This document shows, piece by piece, positions 1-9,225 of a stretch of 64,000 nucleotides of DNA. This DNA comes from Syntrophomonadaceae bacterium (GTDB taxonomy: Bacteria; Bacillota; Syntrophomonadia; Syntrophomonadales; Syntrophothermaceae), in assembly GCA_012719535.1 (NCBI GenBank), contig JAAYAC010000023.1:1-64000 (forward strand), written 5' to 3'. Both the position numbers and the translations under genes were made by a program. Within the stretch, counting starts at the first letter, position 1, and each line of letters starts with the position of its first letter. Under the pieces are notes generated by a model. The model did not search any database. It saw only the letters and a list, made by a program, of their open reading frames with translations, and was not told the origin of the DNA.

Positions 1-580
1 CCTTAATCTCCTCCCCTCCCGCCTTGATACGGTAGCCACCCGCTTCCTGGTCGATGGCCATTACCGGACAGGCGAACACCGCCATCACCCCCCGCTCCAC
101 CGCTTGCCGGTACAAACACTGCATGAGGTGGTGAGTGTCAACTATACCGGTATGTGGCGACAGGACACCTGCCTCACCATGGATCTGGGGTTCAAGCCGG
201 CAGACCTCCCTCTTTTCCAGCCACACCAGTTCCACCCCGTTCTCCAGCCCCTGCCTGTACACCTTCTCGAGCAAGGGGATCTCCTTTCCATCGGAGGCAA
301 CGATGACCTTGCCCAGAGAAAGATGTCTGACTCCGTATCGCCTGCAATACTCGTACAACAACCTGTTCCCCTCCAGGCACAGCCTGGCCTTCAACGAACC
401 CGTGGGGTAATAGATCCCGGCATGGATGACCTCACTGTTACGGCTGGACACTTCTTGCCCGAAACGGCGGTGTTGCTCTACCAGAAAAATATCCCGGTCC
501 GGGAACCTCATAGCCAGTTCGCGGGCAATCGCCAGGCCGACTACCCCGGCCCCGATTATGAAAATGTCGGCTTTATCCAT
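1..580 (-). CDS. FAD-dependent oxidoreductase, LhgO-like (3' end outside window)
   Basis: Translating the minus strand from the ATG at 580 gives about 193 residues with no stop before the window edge. The N-terminus carries a dinucleotide-binding fold, IIGAGVVGLAIAREL (about residues 7-21). It is followed by the SSRNSEVIHAGIYYP segment typical of the DAO-fold family that includes L-2-hydroxyglutarate dehydrogenase/oxidase. A GGGGTGG-like ribosome site lies just upstream of the ATG. The family oxidises 2-hydroxy acids using FAD, but the substrate cannot be fixed from this fragment. The C-terminal substrate-binding half is missing. The gene is divergent from the small lipoprotein gene and hydA. 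Confidence 0.8.
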   Translation of the reverse strand, partial: MDKADIFIIGAGVVGLAIARELAMRFPDRDIFLVEQHRRFGQEVSSRNSEVIHAGIYYPTGSLKARLCLEGNRLLYEYCRRYGVRHLSLGKVIVASDGKEIPLLEKVYRQGLENGVELVWLEKREVCRLEPQIHGEAGVLSPHTGIVDTHHLMQCLYRQAVERGVMAVFACPVMAIDQEAGGYRIKAGGEEIK

Positions 581-699
581 GGTATCCACCCCGTTTCCGG
601 ATCACCTTATATCTTGCCGGGTTTCGTGAGCAAGCCACTGGCATAACAAGCCTGGTAATAGTTGCCTATCATAGATGGTGCATTAAGGAGTTGGCAGAA

Positions 700-912
700 A
701 TGAACCTCGAGCGTTTGATTCTTGTACCGCTCCTGCTGCTGGCGACCGGTCTTCCAGCCGGATGTACTCAATCGGAGCAAGCCCATCCCCAGATCCAATC
801 TTATCACAGAAAAGGTCAAACTTTTTATGGTAGTTCCGGCAACGAGAACCGGGGTCGGGAAAACGATAGTCTTCTTATCCATAATGTATTATGGCTGGTA
901 AAGAGAGCATAA
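700..912 (+). CDS. Small putative lipoprotein
   Basis: A 70-residue product of unknown function. It has a short N-terminus, a hydrophobic stretch LILVPLLLLATGLPAGC and a good lipobox (LPAGC, Cys at about 22), so a lipid-anchored extracytoplasmic peptide is likely. I chose ATG 700 because AAGGAG at 685-690 sits nine bases upstream; an in-frame TTG at 691 is too close to that site. The remaining 48 residues are polar with no recognisable domain. The reverse strand also has an ORF here without signal features. The lipobox and ribosome site are the only support. Confidence 0.45.
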   Translation: MNLERLILVPLLLLATGLPAGCTQSEQAHPQIQSYHRKGQTFYGSSGNENRGRENDSLLIHNVLWLVKRA

Positions 913-955
913 ACATGACTTAAAGATCGCTTGAAAATCATGACAAATTATAGGC

Positions 956-984
956 TTGACCGACGTAAACAAAAAAAATAAACT
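956..984 (+). promoter_or_regulatory. Probable sigma-A promoter of hydA
   Basis: TTGACC (956-961) and TAAACT (979-984) are separated by 17 bases in an A-rich tract about 50 bases upstream of the hydA start. The match and spacing are good, but the site is predicted only from sequence. Confidence 0.5.
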
Positions 985-1034
985 GGCCTTAGGGGACGCG
1001 TAGTTTAAAGTATTAGAGGGAGAGGAGAGATCTT

Positions 1035-2726
1035 ATGGTCAGCGTTGTGGTCAACGGTAACAAAGTAGAAGTTCCGGAAAGCTACACCATAATGCAGGCT
1101 GCTGCGCAAGCAGGATTCGCAATACCCTCACTCTGCAGCCACCCCGACCTGAAGGTTAAGGATAACTGCAAGGTATGTGTGGTTGATGTTAACGGGGAAT
1201 TGAAATCGGCCTGTGCGGAAACGGTAGCTCCCGGAATGATGATCAAGACTTTTACCCCACGGGTTCTGGAGGAAAAAAGGAAAAATCTTAAGAAAATCCT
1301 CCAGGTTCATCCCCAGGATTGTCTGAACTGTGCCCGCAACCAGAACTGCGAACTGCAATCCCTATCTGAAGTCCTCGCGATTCGGTCCTTTGAAAACAAG
1401 CCCCTGCAGATCCCTAAAGACACCTCCACCCCGTCTCTGGTTCGTGACTCTTCCAAGTGTACCTTGTGCGGAAGATGCGTGGAAGTGTGCAATGACATCC
1501 AAACCGTTGGCGCCCTGGAAATTAAGGACGGAATAGTGCGCACGGTGGATGGCAAACCACTGGCCGAGACCAAGTGCGTGGTGTGTGGCCAATGCGCGCT
1601 GGCCTGCCCGGTCGGGGCTATCACAGAAAAGGAAGATATTGACAGGTTCCTGGCGGCAGTAGCCGACCCGGACAAGATCGTAGTAACCCAGATTGCCCCG
1701 GCAGTACGCGTAGCGGTAGCCGAAGAAGTGGGCATGGAAACCGGTTCACTGGATATGTTGAAGTTTGCGGCCGGCTTGAGGCAGCTTGGCTTTGATTATG
1801 TCTTCCATACAAATTTTACCGCTGACCTCACCATCATCGAGGAAGGAAACGAACTGCTCAAGCGGCTTAAAGAAGGCGGCACCCTGCCGATGATAACTTC
1901 CTGCAGCCCAGGCTGGATAAACTTCTGCGAAACCTTTTATCCCAGCGAGTTAGACCATCTTTCCACCTGCAAGTCGCCACAGCAAATGTTTGGCGCTCTG
2001 GTAAAGACCTACTGGGCGGACAAGATGGGTGTCGATCCGTCCAAGGTATTTTCCGTATCCATAATGCCGTGCACGGCCAAGAAGTATGAATGTACCCGCC
2101 CTGAAATGAGGGATAGCGGTTATCAAGACGTAGACCTGGTACTTACCACCCGCGAGGTAGGAAGGTTGTTCCGGATGTGTGGGGTTGGCTTTGATAAGCT
2201 TGAACCCACTCCTTTCGATTCCTTGTTAGGCGCATATACTGGTGCCGCCGTTATCTTCGGTGCTTCCGGCGGCGTTATGGAGGCGGCCCTGCGGACAGTT
2301 TACGAAGTAGTTACCGGCAAGACCCTCGAAGATGTCAACTTCACCATGGTACGTGGCTTCGATGGCATGAAAGAGGCGGAAGTCGACCTCGACGGAACCA
2401 AGGTCAAAGTGGCGGTAGCCAACTCTCTGGGCTGTGCCAGAAAGATAATGGACGAAGTCAAGGCAGGTACTTCTCCCTACCACTTCATCGAGATCATGTG
2501 CTGTCCCGGTGGCTGCATCGGCGGCGGCGGACAACCTATTCCCTCTACTGTCGCCAAGAGAGTCGAGCGCATCAACGCTATCTACGAGGAGGATGCCGGG
2601 TTACCGCTGCGCAAATCGCATGAAAATCCCGAAGTCAAACTTCTCTATGAAGACTTCCTCAAGGAACCCCTGGGACACAAATCCCACGAACTGTTGCATA
2701 CCCATTACACTCCGAAGAACAAGTAG
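1035..2726 (+). CDS. hydA: [FeFe] hydrogenase, CpI-like multi-cluster form
   Basis: This 563-residue cytoplasmic enzyme reversibly reduces protons to H2. In order it has an N-terminal [2Fe-2S] domain (Cys34, 45, 48, 60), a His-ligated [4Fe-4S] motif (His92, Cys96, 99, 105), two [4Fe-4S] ferredoxin repeats (CTLCGRC and CVVCGQC, about 140-195) and the H-cluster domain. The H-cluster domain carries TSCSPGW (about 288), MPCTAKK (about 343) and CCPGGCIGGGG (about 490). All catalytic motifs are intact and the length suits a CpI-type enzyme. No C-terminal [2Fe-2S] extension or adjacent NuoE/NuoF-like subunits are present, so ferredoxin-linked H2 metabolism is more likely than the electron-bifurcating HydABC complex. 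The gene is monocistronic, with its own promoter, a GGGAGAGGAG ribosome site and a terminator. Confidence 0.96.
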   Translation: MVSVVVNGNKVEVPESYTIMQAAAQAGFAIPSLCSHPDLKVKDNCKVCVVDVNGELKSACAETVAPGMMIKTFTPRVLEEKRKNLKKILQVHPQDCLNCARNQNCELQSLSEVLAIRSFENKPLQIPKDTSTPSLVRDSSKCTLCGRCVEVCNDIQTVGALEIKDGIVRTVDGKPLAETKCVVCGQCALACPVGAITEKEDIDRFLAAVADPDKIVVTQIAPAVRVAVAEEVGMETGSLDMLKFAAGLRQLGFDYVFHTNFTADLTIIEEGNELLKRLKEGGTLPMITSCSPGWINFCETFYPSELDHLSTCKSPQQMFGALVKTYWADKMGVDPSKVFSVSIMPCTAKKYECTRPEMRDSGYQDVDLVLTTREVGRLFRMCGVGFDKLEPTPFDSLLGAYTGAAVIFGASGGVMEAALRTVYEVVTGKTLEDVNFTMVRGFDGMKEAEVDLDGTKVKVAVANSLGCARKIMDEVKAGTSPYHFIEIMCCPGGCIGGGGQPIPSTVAKRVERINAIYEEDAGLPLRKSHENPEVKLLYEDFLKEPLGHKSHELLHTHYTPKNK

Positions 2727-2748
2727 TATAATTAGAACACGGATAGAT

Positions 2749-2777
2749 CTTAGGCGGGGTTGTAAACCCCGCCTAAG
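2749..2777 (+). terminator. Terminator-like hairpin after hydA
   Basis: A perfect 13-bp inverted repeat (CTTAGGCGGGGTT / AACCCCGCCTAAG) with a 3-base loop lies 22 bases after the hydA stop. Only a short TTATT follows, so the U-tract is weak. Confidence 0.75.
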
Positions 2778-2847
2778 TTATTCACGGCCCCTCGGAGGGA
2801 TCTTCTGGAAAAGGCTTGACTCTGTTTAAGAAAGAGGTATCCGGGAC

Positions 2848-3561
2848 ATGGACCGAACGGAAAAGGTTTTCGAGTTGCGCCAGGTGACCCGTGTTTACCA
2901 GATGGGGGAAATAGAGGTCCGGGCCCTGGATGAGATCAACCTGGACATATTCAGGGGAGAATTTACCGTGATATTAGGGCCAAGCGGTTCCGGCAAGAGT
3001 ACCCTGCTCAACCTCATCGGCGGGCTGGACCGGCCTACCCGGGGAATAATCACATACCGGGGAAACGATATTACCCGGTACTCTGACGAGGAGCTAACCT
3101 CCTTTCGGCGTGAGCACATCGGGTTCGTGTTCCAGTTTTTCAACCTGGTTCCCACCCTGACGGCTCTCGAAAACATTGAACTGGCGGCGGCCATTGCCGG
3201 GAAACAGGCCGATTCCCGTAAATATCTTGAGCTGGTGGGTCTGGCCGAACGGGCTGCTAGTTTCCCCGCCAGCCTTTCTGGAGGGGAACAACAGCGGGTA
3301 GCTATCGCCCGCGCTCTGGTTAAACAGCCGGAGATCATCCTCTGCGACGAACCTACCGGCGCCCTGGATTACGAGACCGGTATCATGGTTCTGCGGGTAC
3401 TTCATGACATTAACCGCCAGGCCGGTCATAATGTTATGGTTATAACTCATAACGCCGCTATTGCCGATATGGCCGACCGGGTTATCTACCTGCGCAGCGG
3501 CAGGGTTGACAGGGCAGAGGACAACAATTGCCCGGTGGCACCAGAAGAGGTGAGATGGTGA
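2848..3561 (+). CDS. ABC transporter ATP-binding protein (MacB/LolD type)
   Basis: A 237-residue ATPase with Walker [10 protein letters not shown] (44-52), signature SLSGGEQQR (about 142-150) and Walker B ILCDEPTG (about 163-170). Length and motifs match the LolD/MacB class, which powers FtsX-like permeases in extrusion or mechanotransmission rather than import. Its stop overlaps the permease start (TGATG at 3559-3563), and an HlyD/MacA-like adaptor follows, so the three genes form one operon. Substrate unknown; exported peptides, antibiotics or lipids are the usual possibilities for this family. Confidence 0.92.
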   Translation: MDRTEKVFELRQVTRVYQMGEIEVRALDEINLDIFRGEFTVILGPSGSGKSTLLNLIGGLDRPTRGIITYRGNDITRYSDEELTSFRREHIGFVFQFFNLVPTLTALENIELAAAIAGKQADSRKYLELVGLAERAASFPASLSGGEQQRVAIARALVKQPEIILCDEPTGALDYETGIMVLRVLHDINRQAGHNVMVITHNAAIADMADRVIYLRSGRVDRAEDNNCPVAPEEVRW

Positions 3562-5924
3562 TGAAGGGCCTGCGGGCCGTACTATGGCGGGATCTGCTTA
3601 TGTACCGTGGCCAGTTTATGGCGGTGACGGTGGTCGTGGTCTTGGGCATAGCCCTGTTTGCCGGGGTCTACGCCTCCTTTCAGAACCTGCGCCATTCGGC
3701 CAGCTACTCCTACGAACAGCTTCGGTTCGGAGACGCTTGGTTCTCAGTTTACCAGGCCCCTGCTTCCATCGTGAGCAACATCCGTCAACTTAACGGGGTT
3801 GAATCAGCTGAAGGGCGGGTGGTTGAGGATGTCTCCCTCAAGCTTCCCTTCAAGGTTAAAGACAAGGTTACCTGTCGCATAATCTCCATGCCTTCTCCCG
3901 AGCCACAGGTTAACCGGGTCCTGATTTTGGACGGTTCCTATCCCCGCCACCGTTGGAGCGGCCTTATTCATGAAGACTTCTACAAGTACTACCGGCTTGC
4001 CGTGGGCGACCAGCTGCGTGTCGAGGTTCAGGGTAGGGAATATGAAATAAATATAGCCGGGGTGGTAAGAACCGCCGAGTATCTTTACCCCATGAAGGAC
4101 CAGTTGGACATGACCCCCAGCACCCGCAATTTCGCCATACTGTATATGCCGCAGGAACAGGCTCAGGATCTGCTGGGGTATGGTAACAGCTATAATGATA
4201 TCAGCATCCGGTTTAAACCGGGGGTTGACCAGCAGGAGACAATAAAGAACATCGAGAAGATGTTGCAGCCCTATGGCTTTCTGCAGACCATCCCCCGCAA
4301 GTACCAGCCCTCGGCTATGACTATTGAAATGGAAATGATGGGCCTGGAGCAGATGGCCATAATGTTTCCGTTCCTGTTTCTTTCAGTGGCAGGCTTTACC
4401 ATATACATCCTGCTTTTCCGGCTGGTCAACCAGCAGAAACAGCGTATCGGGTTGTTCATGGCCCTGGGCGTTCCACCCCGGGGCATATTCGCACACTACC
4501 AAGGCTTTGCCTTCATAATAGGATTGGTCGGGGCGGTGCTGGGTATATTGCTGGGGCAACTCAGTTCTGTCGGAATAACTGCCGTTTACGCCGACGTGTA
4601 TAACTTACCCTTTGTGGTACACCGGTTCAGCTTGAGCACCATTGTCATTGGTATAGCAATTGCCTGGATTTCGCTGGGGGTAGCCGCTTACAGCGCTGCC
4701 CGCCTGGCCAGCCGCTTACCCCCTGCACAGGCCATGCGCCCGGAATCGCCAGAAACCCTGAAAGTGAATTATTCTACCCACATACTGCGCCTGACCGAAA
4801 ACCTGGGCCTCGTAACCAGGATGGCCGTGCGTAATGTAATTCGCACGCGGCGCCGCTCCCTTTTGACAGCCCTGGGGATGTCGTTTGCCGTACTGTTATT
4901 AATCGTGTCGCTGTCCTTCTGGGACCAAATCGACTTCATGATAACCAGATATTTCGAAGAGATTCAGGCCTATAACCTGAAGGTCTACTTCAACCGCCCC
5001 CTAGATGAGGAGGCCATCAAGGAGATCGCCCGCCTGCCGGGAGTAAGCCGGGCCGAACCCGTTCTGGAGATTCCCTGCCAGTATTCTCACCAGGGAGAGA
5101 GTATAGACTCACTGGCAGTAGCACTGGTTCCCGGCAGCTCGCTGCACCAGCTCTATGACAAAGACGGTAGACCGGTCCCGGTTAAGGAAGACGGTATAGT
5201 TTTAACCGAGACTCTGAAGAACAAGCTTAAAGTTGAGGAGGGCGATTACATTGTGGCCAAACCCCTGGTGTTGGAGGCCCAACCCCGGTCATTCAGGGTC
5301 ATTGGTTTTGCCGACGAACTGGTAGGCCACGGAGGCTACCTGACTTTCCACCAAACATGGCGGCTGTTAAACCGGGGGGAAAGTTACAGTTCATGTATGG
5401 TCGCAGTTGATCCCGCCTACCGCCTCCAGGTCAAAAACTACCTGGCTGATTCACCCAGAGTCCTGTATATTCAAGATCAGGTTTTCGCCCGGGGCGACTT
5501 TAAGCAATACATGAAGTTCTTTTACGCCTTCCTGGGGTTTATGGTAAGTTTTGCCTCAGTTATGGGGATTGCCATCGTTTTCAATACCACCACCATCAAT
5601 ATCTGGGAGCGCAAGAAGGAGTTGTCCCTGTTAAAGATACTGGGAATGAGCAACAGCATCATCAAACGTATCGTTCAAGTAGAGAACACATCAGTGGCGC
5701 TGCTGGGAGCGGCCATTGGTTTTCCACTCGGGGCCTGGGTGTCCCGGGCCTTTACTCAAAGCTACTCCACCGAAATCATGCAGTTGCCGTTTGTAATCTA
5801 CCCCCGGACTTTTATCATATCACTGGCGGCAGTGCTCTTGATGCTATGGGCATCACAAGCCATTGCCCTGCGCAATTTGGAGCACTGGGACCTGGTAGAG
5901 GTACTAAAGGAAAGGGAGGGTTGA
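3561..5924 (+). CDS. FtsX-like ABC permease, duplicated-repeat form
   Basis: A membrane protein of 787 residues. The N-terminal helix (FMAVTVVVVLGIALFAGVY) is followed by a large extracytoplasmic domain, a cluster of helices near residues 265-390, a second long helix near 440, another extracytoplasmic domain and a final set of C-terminal helices. This is the two-FtsX-domain layout of the large exporter permeases. Start codons ATG 3555, GTG 3558 and ATG 3561 are all possible. I chose 3561 because the AAGAGG site at 3545-3550 is best spaced and TGATG coupling to the ATPase is typical. It partners the preceding ATPase and the following adaptor. Confidence 0.9.
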   Translation: MKGLRAVLWRDLLMYRGQFMAVTVVVVLGIALFAGVYASFQNLRHSASYSYEQLRFGDAWFSVYQAPASIVSNIRQLNGVESAEGRVVEDVSLKLPFKVKDKVTCRIISMPSPEPQVNRVLILDGSYPRHRWSGLIHEDFYKYYRLAVGDQLRVEVQGREYEINIAGVVRTAEYLYPMKDQLDMTPSTRNFAILYMPQEQAQDLLGYGNSYNDISIRFKPGVDQQETIKNIEKMLQPYGFLQTIPRKYQPSAMTIEMEMMGLEQMAIMFPFLFLSVAGFTIYILLFRLVNQQKQRIGLFMALGVPPRGIFAHYQGFAFIIGLVGAVLGILLGQLSSVGITAVYADVYNLPFVVHRFSLSTIVIGIAIAWISLGVAAYSAARLASRLPPAQAMRPESPETLKVNYSTHILRLTENLGLVTRMAVRNVIRTRRRSLLTALGMSFAVLLLIVSLSFWDQIDFMITRYFEEIQAYNLKVYFNRPLDEEAIKEIARLPGVSRAEPVLEIPCQYSHQGESIDSLAVALVPGSSLHQLYDKDGRPVPVKEDGIVLTETLKNKLKVEEGDYIVAKPLVLEAQPRSFRVIGFADELVGHGGYLTFHQTWRLLNRGESYSSCMVAVDPAYRLQVKNYLADSPRVLYIQDQVFARGDFKQYMKFFYAFLGFMVSFASVMGIAIVFNTTTINIWERKKELSLLKILGMSNSIIKRIVQVENTSVALLGAAIGFPLGAWVSRAFTQSYSTEIMQLPFVIYPRTFIISLAAVLLMLWASQAIALRNLEHWDLVEVLKEREG

Positions 5925-5927
5925 GAA

Positions 5928-7154
5928 GTGGCCACGCGGAAGCATTACTGGCAGAAATGCAAATGGTGGCTCGTCCCGGCCGCCTTGCTGATACCGTTGG
6001 TTGCCTACTACTGGAACGCTGGGACCAAGGTTGCAGTCGGAACAGTGGAGAGAAGGAATCTGGTCAGTGAGGTTGAGGCCACCGGCGAGATTGAACCCCG
6101 GGATAAGGTGGTTCTATACAGTAAAGCAGCCGGAAAGATTGAGACCGTTGCCGTGAAGGCCGGAGACGTGGTACGGGAAGGAGAGGTCCTGGCCCGGCTG
6201 GATACTGTTGAACTGCAACTGGAGGCCCGGGAGGCTGAGGCGCACTACCGGGTACTGGTGGCCCAGCTAGCAGGGTTAACCGGTGCCGTGCACGAACAGG
6301 CCCGGGCCCGACTGGAGGAAGCCCAGGCATCTTACCGGGCCGCAGAAAGAAGTTATGAACGGGCTAAACAGCTGTATGCACGAGGCTCGATAGCCAAGGT
6401 TGAGCTGGAAGCGGCGGAACTTGCCTGGCAACAGGCCCGCAGCACTCTTACCGTTGCCGAGCAGGAACTTCGCAAGCTGGAGAAGCGTGAAGGCACAGAA
6501 GTTAAGGCTCTTCAGGCTCAGGTAGACGAAGCCCGGGCCCAACTAGAACTGGCTGAAGCCAGGTTGCAATCCGCAGTGATTACTGCTCCCATCACCGGGA
6601 CGGTATTCTTCCGCTACGTCGAGCCGGGGTCCTACGTAAACCCCGCCGAGCCACTGTTCATGCTGGGAAGCCGGGAGCAAATGGTGGTCAAGGTATATGT
6701 ACTCCAAGATGACATCGGCCAGGTAAGAAAAGGACAAGCAGTCCGCTTAAGCGGTGAAATCCTGGGTAAGAGAGAAATTCAGGGTAGAGTCGACTACATC
6801 GCCCCTGCCGCCGAGAAGATAACCTCCAGCCTGGGAGTCGAACAAACCCGGGTTCTCACCAAGATAGTCCCCGCATCGCAAGGTGAACTGAAACCAGGTT
6901 TCAAGGTGGACGTCGCCATAATAACCGCTCGCCGCCAGCAAGCGCTGGCCATTCCGGCTACCGCCCTTATTGAAAGCGCTTCAGGCCCGCAAGTGTTGGT
7001 GGTAAGAAAGGACACAGCAGTGCTCAAAAGGGTGGAAACCGGCCTTTCTACCGGTGAGTACGTGGAAATCGTTAGAGGATTGAGGGCAGGGGAAAAAGTG
7101 ATATTGGAGCCAGGCAAAGTCAAACCCGGTGAGCGGGTCAAGGCACGAGCCTGA
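5928..7154 (+). CDS. HlyD/MacA-like efflux adaptor protein
   Basis: A 408-residue membrane-fusion/adaptor protein. It has one N-terminal helix (LIPLVAYYW, about 20-30), a barrel-sandwich (lipoyl-like) half at about 45-95, a long alpha-helical hairpin rich in Ala, Glu and Arg (about 95-205), the second lipoyl half (ITAPITGTVFFRYVEPGSYV, about 215-235), then beta-barrel and membrane-proximal domains. In Gram-negatives such proteins bridge MacB to an outer-membrane channel. Here the protein probably acts outside the membrane with the ABC exporter. GTG at 5928 has AAAGGGAGGG 7-17 bases upstream and follows the permease stop by three bases. Confidence 0.9.
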   Translation: MATRKHYWQKCKWWLVPAALLIPLVAYYWNAGTKVAVGTVERRNLVSEVEATGEIEPRDKVVLYSKAAGKIETVAVKAGDVVREGEVLARLDTVELQLEAREAEAHYRVLVAQLAGLTGAVHEQARARLEEAQASYRAAERSYERAKQLYARGSIAKVELEAAELAWQQARSTLTVAEQELRKLEKREGTEVKALQAQVDEARAQLELAEARLQSAVITAPITGTVFFRYVEPGSYVNPAEPLFMLGSREQMVVKVYVLQDDIGQVRKGQAVRLSGEILGKREIQGRVDYIAPAAEKITSSLGVEQTRVLTKIVPASQGELKPGFKVDVAIITARRQQALAIPATALIESASGPQVLVVRKDTAVLKRVETGLSTGEYVEIVRGLRAGEKVILEPGKVKPGERVKARA

Positions 7155-7260
7155 CACGTCCACCGGGTAGCACTCCTCGGCAGAGCCTCATACCCCTGGC
7201 GGGGTCACCACCAGAAGTCGTGCAAAAGTCAATAAATTCAGGCAAGGCTTCAGGAAATTA

Positions 7261-7503
7261 TTACTTCCCCTTCTGGGAGGCTTCTATGTCCAGGATTTCT
7301 AGGAAGCGCTGGCACAATTTCATGTCTGCTGAACGGCCCTTAAGTTTTCCCAGTTCTACGATCCTTTTCTTTAAGACGAATCGCATGGCTGTTGCATCCA
7401 GCATGTGCGTGACCCTCATCCCCATTTCGTGGCCTCTAATCAGCTCTTCCAGGGTACTGTAAAAGTGCCTGTCATTGACATCATCGATATCGATGTCCAC
7501 CAT
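7261..7503 (-). CDS. Hypothetical protein
   Basis: An 80-residue, acidic-then-basic, probably all-helical soluble protein I do not recognise. It starts MVDIDIDDVND and ends in a Lys/Glu-rich helix. ATG 7503 was chosen because GGAAGGGGG lies directly upstream at proper spacing; a GTG at 7524 would place the ribosome site inside the gene. It is convergent with the exporter operon. A TATAAT box lies about 45 bases upstream on the minus strand with only a weak -35 element. Confidence 0.6.
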   Translation of the reverse strand: MVDIDIDDVNDRHFYSTLEELIRGHEMGMRVTHMLDATAMRFVLKKRIVELGKLKGRSADMKLCQRFLEILDIEASQKGK

Positions 7504-7703
7504 GGTTTTTCCCCCTTCCGCCACCGCTTATTCCCTTCCCTATAATTATATGCTTTTCCCCGGGTAAAGAGAAGAAACGGCAACCCTGCCGGCAACCGGG
7601 GCCTTCCATCGCCATAAATGTCCCATTCTTATTTCCCGGCCGTTCTCTTGGTGTTGGTATGGCGGCGTCAAAAACAGCGACCTGAGTTATAACCGGATGC
7701 CTA

Positions 7704-8123
7704 TCATTCGCCCATGACCTTAATTAACAGCCGCTTGCGACGCCGACCATCAAACTCGGCATAGAACACTTGCTGCCAGGGACCTAAATCTAGCCGGCCA
7801 TCTGTAACCGGGACTATGACCTGGTGATGAAAAAGTATGCTCTTAAGATGGGCATCCCCGTTGTTCTCTCCGGTCCGGTGATGCTGGTAGTCGGGCCTGA
7901 AAGGTGCCAGCTTTTCCGCCCATTCCATGAAGTCCGTCTTTATCCCCTCTTCTTCGTCGTTCACAAAGACTCCCGAGGTTATGTGCATCGCACTAACCAG
8001 GGCCATGCCCTCACTTATTCCGGCAGCACGCACAGCGTCACTTACCAGTCCGGTAATGTTTATGAACTCCCTTTGCCTTCTGGTATTAAACCAGTGATAC
8101 TCTGTATGCCACTTCATTCCCAT
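7704..8123 (-). CDS. YjbQ/UPF0047 family protein
   Basis: A 139-residue protein matching the compact YjbQ beta-sandwich family, some members of which show thiamine-phosphate synthase activity in E. coli genetics. Diagnostic segments are [12 protein letters not shown] at the N-terminus, [20 protein letters not shown] in the middle, [15 protein letters not shown] (His-rich metal/active site) and [14 protein letters not shown] near the end. The reading frame is open to 8330, but family length and a GAGAAAGGA site support ATG 8123 (8117 also possible). Physiological role uncertain. Confidence 0.9.
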   Translation of the reverse strand: MGMKWHTEYHWFNTRRQREFINITGLVSDAVRAAGISEGMALVSAMHITSGVFVNDEEEGIKTDFMEWAEKLAPFRPDYQHHRTGENNGDAHLKSILFHHQVIVPVTDGRLDLGPWQQVFYAEFDGRRRKRLLIKVMGE

Positions 8124-8257
8124 CTTCATTCCTTTCTCGTCAGGTATGCCGGGGTTCACTGTGGCACCCCTCGTTAAGTTTTTTCCAATATCCCATGATA
8201 GATGCAGTATTAGCTTGCTTTTTCCCGGTAACATTATCGTCGTTTGGGCTGGGGTTC

Positions 8258-8288
8258 TTGACAGGGCGCAAGGTCCAATTATTATAAT
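8258..8288 (+). promoter_or_regulatory. Probable promoter of the zinc-ribbon gene
   Basis: A consensus TTGACA (8258-8263) and TATAAT (8283-8288) lie 36 bases upstream of the next start codon. The 19-base spacer is slightly long. Confidence 0.6.
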
Positions 8289-8323
8289 TTGGGTGACTAT
8301 TACAGTTGAAAGGAGCGAGTCAT

Positions 8324-8554
8324 ATGCCAACTTACCTTTACGAATGCCCCAAGTGTGGAAAGTTCGACAAGTTTCAGCGTATCAGCGACCCGGCTCTTGA
8401 TGAATGCCCAACCTGTTCTAGCCCCGTCAAGCGTATCATTACGGGCGGGTCGGTACTGATAAAAGGAGCCGGTGCATTAAAAGGCGGCGACTGGGACGGC
8501 AAGAAAGCAGTGGAGGATTATTACAGGCGACAGGAAAGTGAATCGGAAGAATAA
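8324..8554 (+). CDS. FmdB-family zinc-ribbon protein
   Basis: This 76-residue protein has the signature N-terminus [20 protein letters not shown] and a second knuckle [17 protein letters not shown], so four cysteines form one zinc ribbon. The family is named after the FmdB regulator near methanogen formylmethanofuran dehydrogenase genes, but most members are uncharacterised. The acidic C-terminal tail (QESESEE) is common. GAAAGGAGCG at 8308-8317 fixes the ATG at 8324. It sits between its own promoter and a strong terminator. Confidence 0.9.
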   Translation: MPTYLYECPKCGKFDKFQRISDPALDECPTCSSPVKRIITGGSVLIKGAGALKGGDWDGKKAVEDYYRRQESESEE

Positions 8555-8595
8555 ACCCGACCATAAGCCCGGTATCTCGGTTGGCACCGGTAAAG

Positions 8596-8628
8596 AAATA
8601 ACTCGCCAGGATATGGCGAGTTATTTTT
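8596..8628 (+). terminator. Intrinsic terminator after the zinc-ribbon gene
   Basis: AATAACTCGCCA / TGGCGAGTTATT form a 12-bp perfect stem with a 5-base loop followed by TTTTT. The A-rich 5' flank lets it also work in reverse for the convergent Mop/TOBE gene. Confidence 0.88.
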
Positions 8629-8692
8629 ACCGTCCGGCAATGAACGCAACCCGTCACCCCGGGCCTTTCCTTGAACTGGTTTACCGGGATTC

Positions 8693-9067
8693 CTACTTCA
8701 TGACGGTGACGTTGATGGCTTTAACGGCAACAGTTACGGTATCTCCTTCTCTGATTCCCGTCTCCAGAAACCTGTCCAAGGTCATAACCGACATAATATA
8801 GTTATCGCCTGTGCGGATGGTAACCTGAACCGTCAGTTCCCCCTTACTTATGTTTGCGACCTGGCCCTGGAGCCTGTTAATCCAGCCACTCGTATTTGCC
8901 GGGTATTCTACGGTCTTTTTCTCTACGGGGCTAGCGGGATTAAGAGCCGAGGACGTATGTACCTTGTCCAAGTCAAAGTACCGGTAATACACATCGCATT
9001 CGTCCTGGGTCTTCCTACAAATGGCCGTGACTTCACAAAACCTGCAGCCGGGATATAGATGCTGCAC
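8693..9067 (-). CDS. Mop/TOBE-domain protein with Cys-rich N-terminus
   Basis: A 124-residue protein. Residues about 60-124 (INRLQGQVANISKGELTVQV ... REGDTVTVAVKAINVTVMK) match the Mop/TOBE molybdate- or tungstate-binding fold of molbindins and ModE/ModC C-termini. The first 30 residues contain four cysteines (CRFC, C17, C24) that could bind a metal or Fe-S cluster, and a polar linker joins the two parts. GTG start with GGAGGT seven bases upstream. The N-terminal extension is unusual for a molbindin. Role inferred: oxyanion storage or sensing. A broken single-domain molbindin gene lies 1.4 kb away. Confidence 0.8.
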   Translation of the reverse strand: MQHLYPGCRFCEVTAICRKTQDECDVYYRYFDLDKVHTSSALNPASPVEKKTVEYPANTSGWINRLQGQVANISKGELTVQVTIRTGDNYIMSVMTLDRFLETGIREGDTVTVAVKAINVTVMK

Positions 9068-9225
9068 TTTCCTTACCTCCGTTTTTTCAAGATTGTCTCT
9101 TTGACAGCAAAAGCACTCATTTCGAATCCTCTTGAATTATATACCAAAGTCCCCCTTCATGGTATATTTAACATTGGCAAGGTTGACCATTAAAGGTTAA
9201 CCTACCTCAAGGTAATGGAATAATC

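Noticed and set aside
104-646. 180-residue plus-strand ORF at the window start
   Set aside because: It is the antisense of the FAD oxidoreductase, whose minus-strand translation shows a clear dinucleotide-binding fold.
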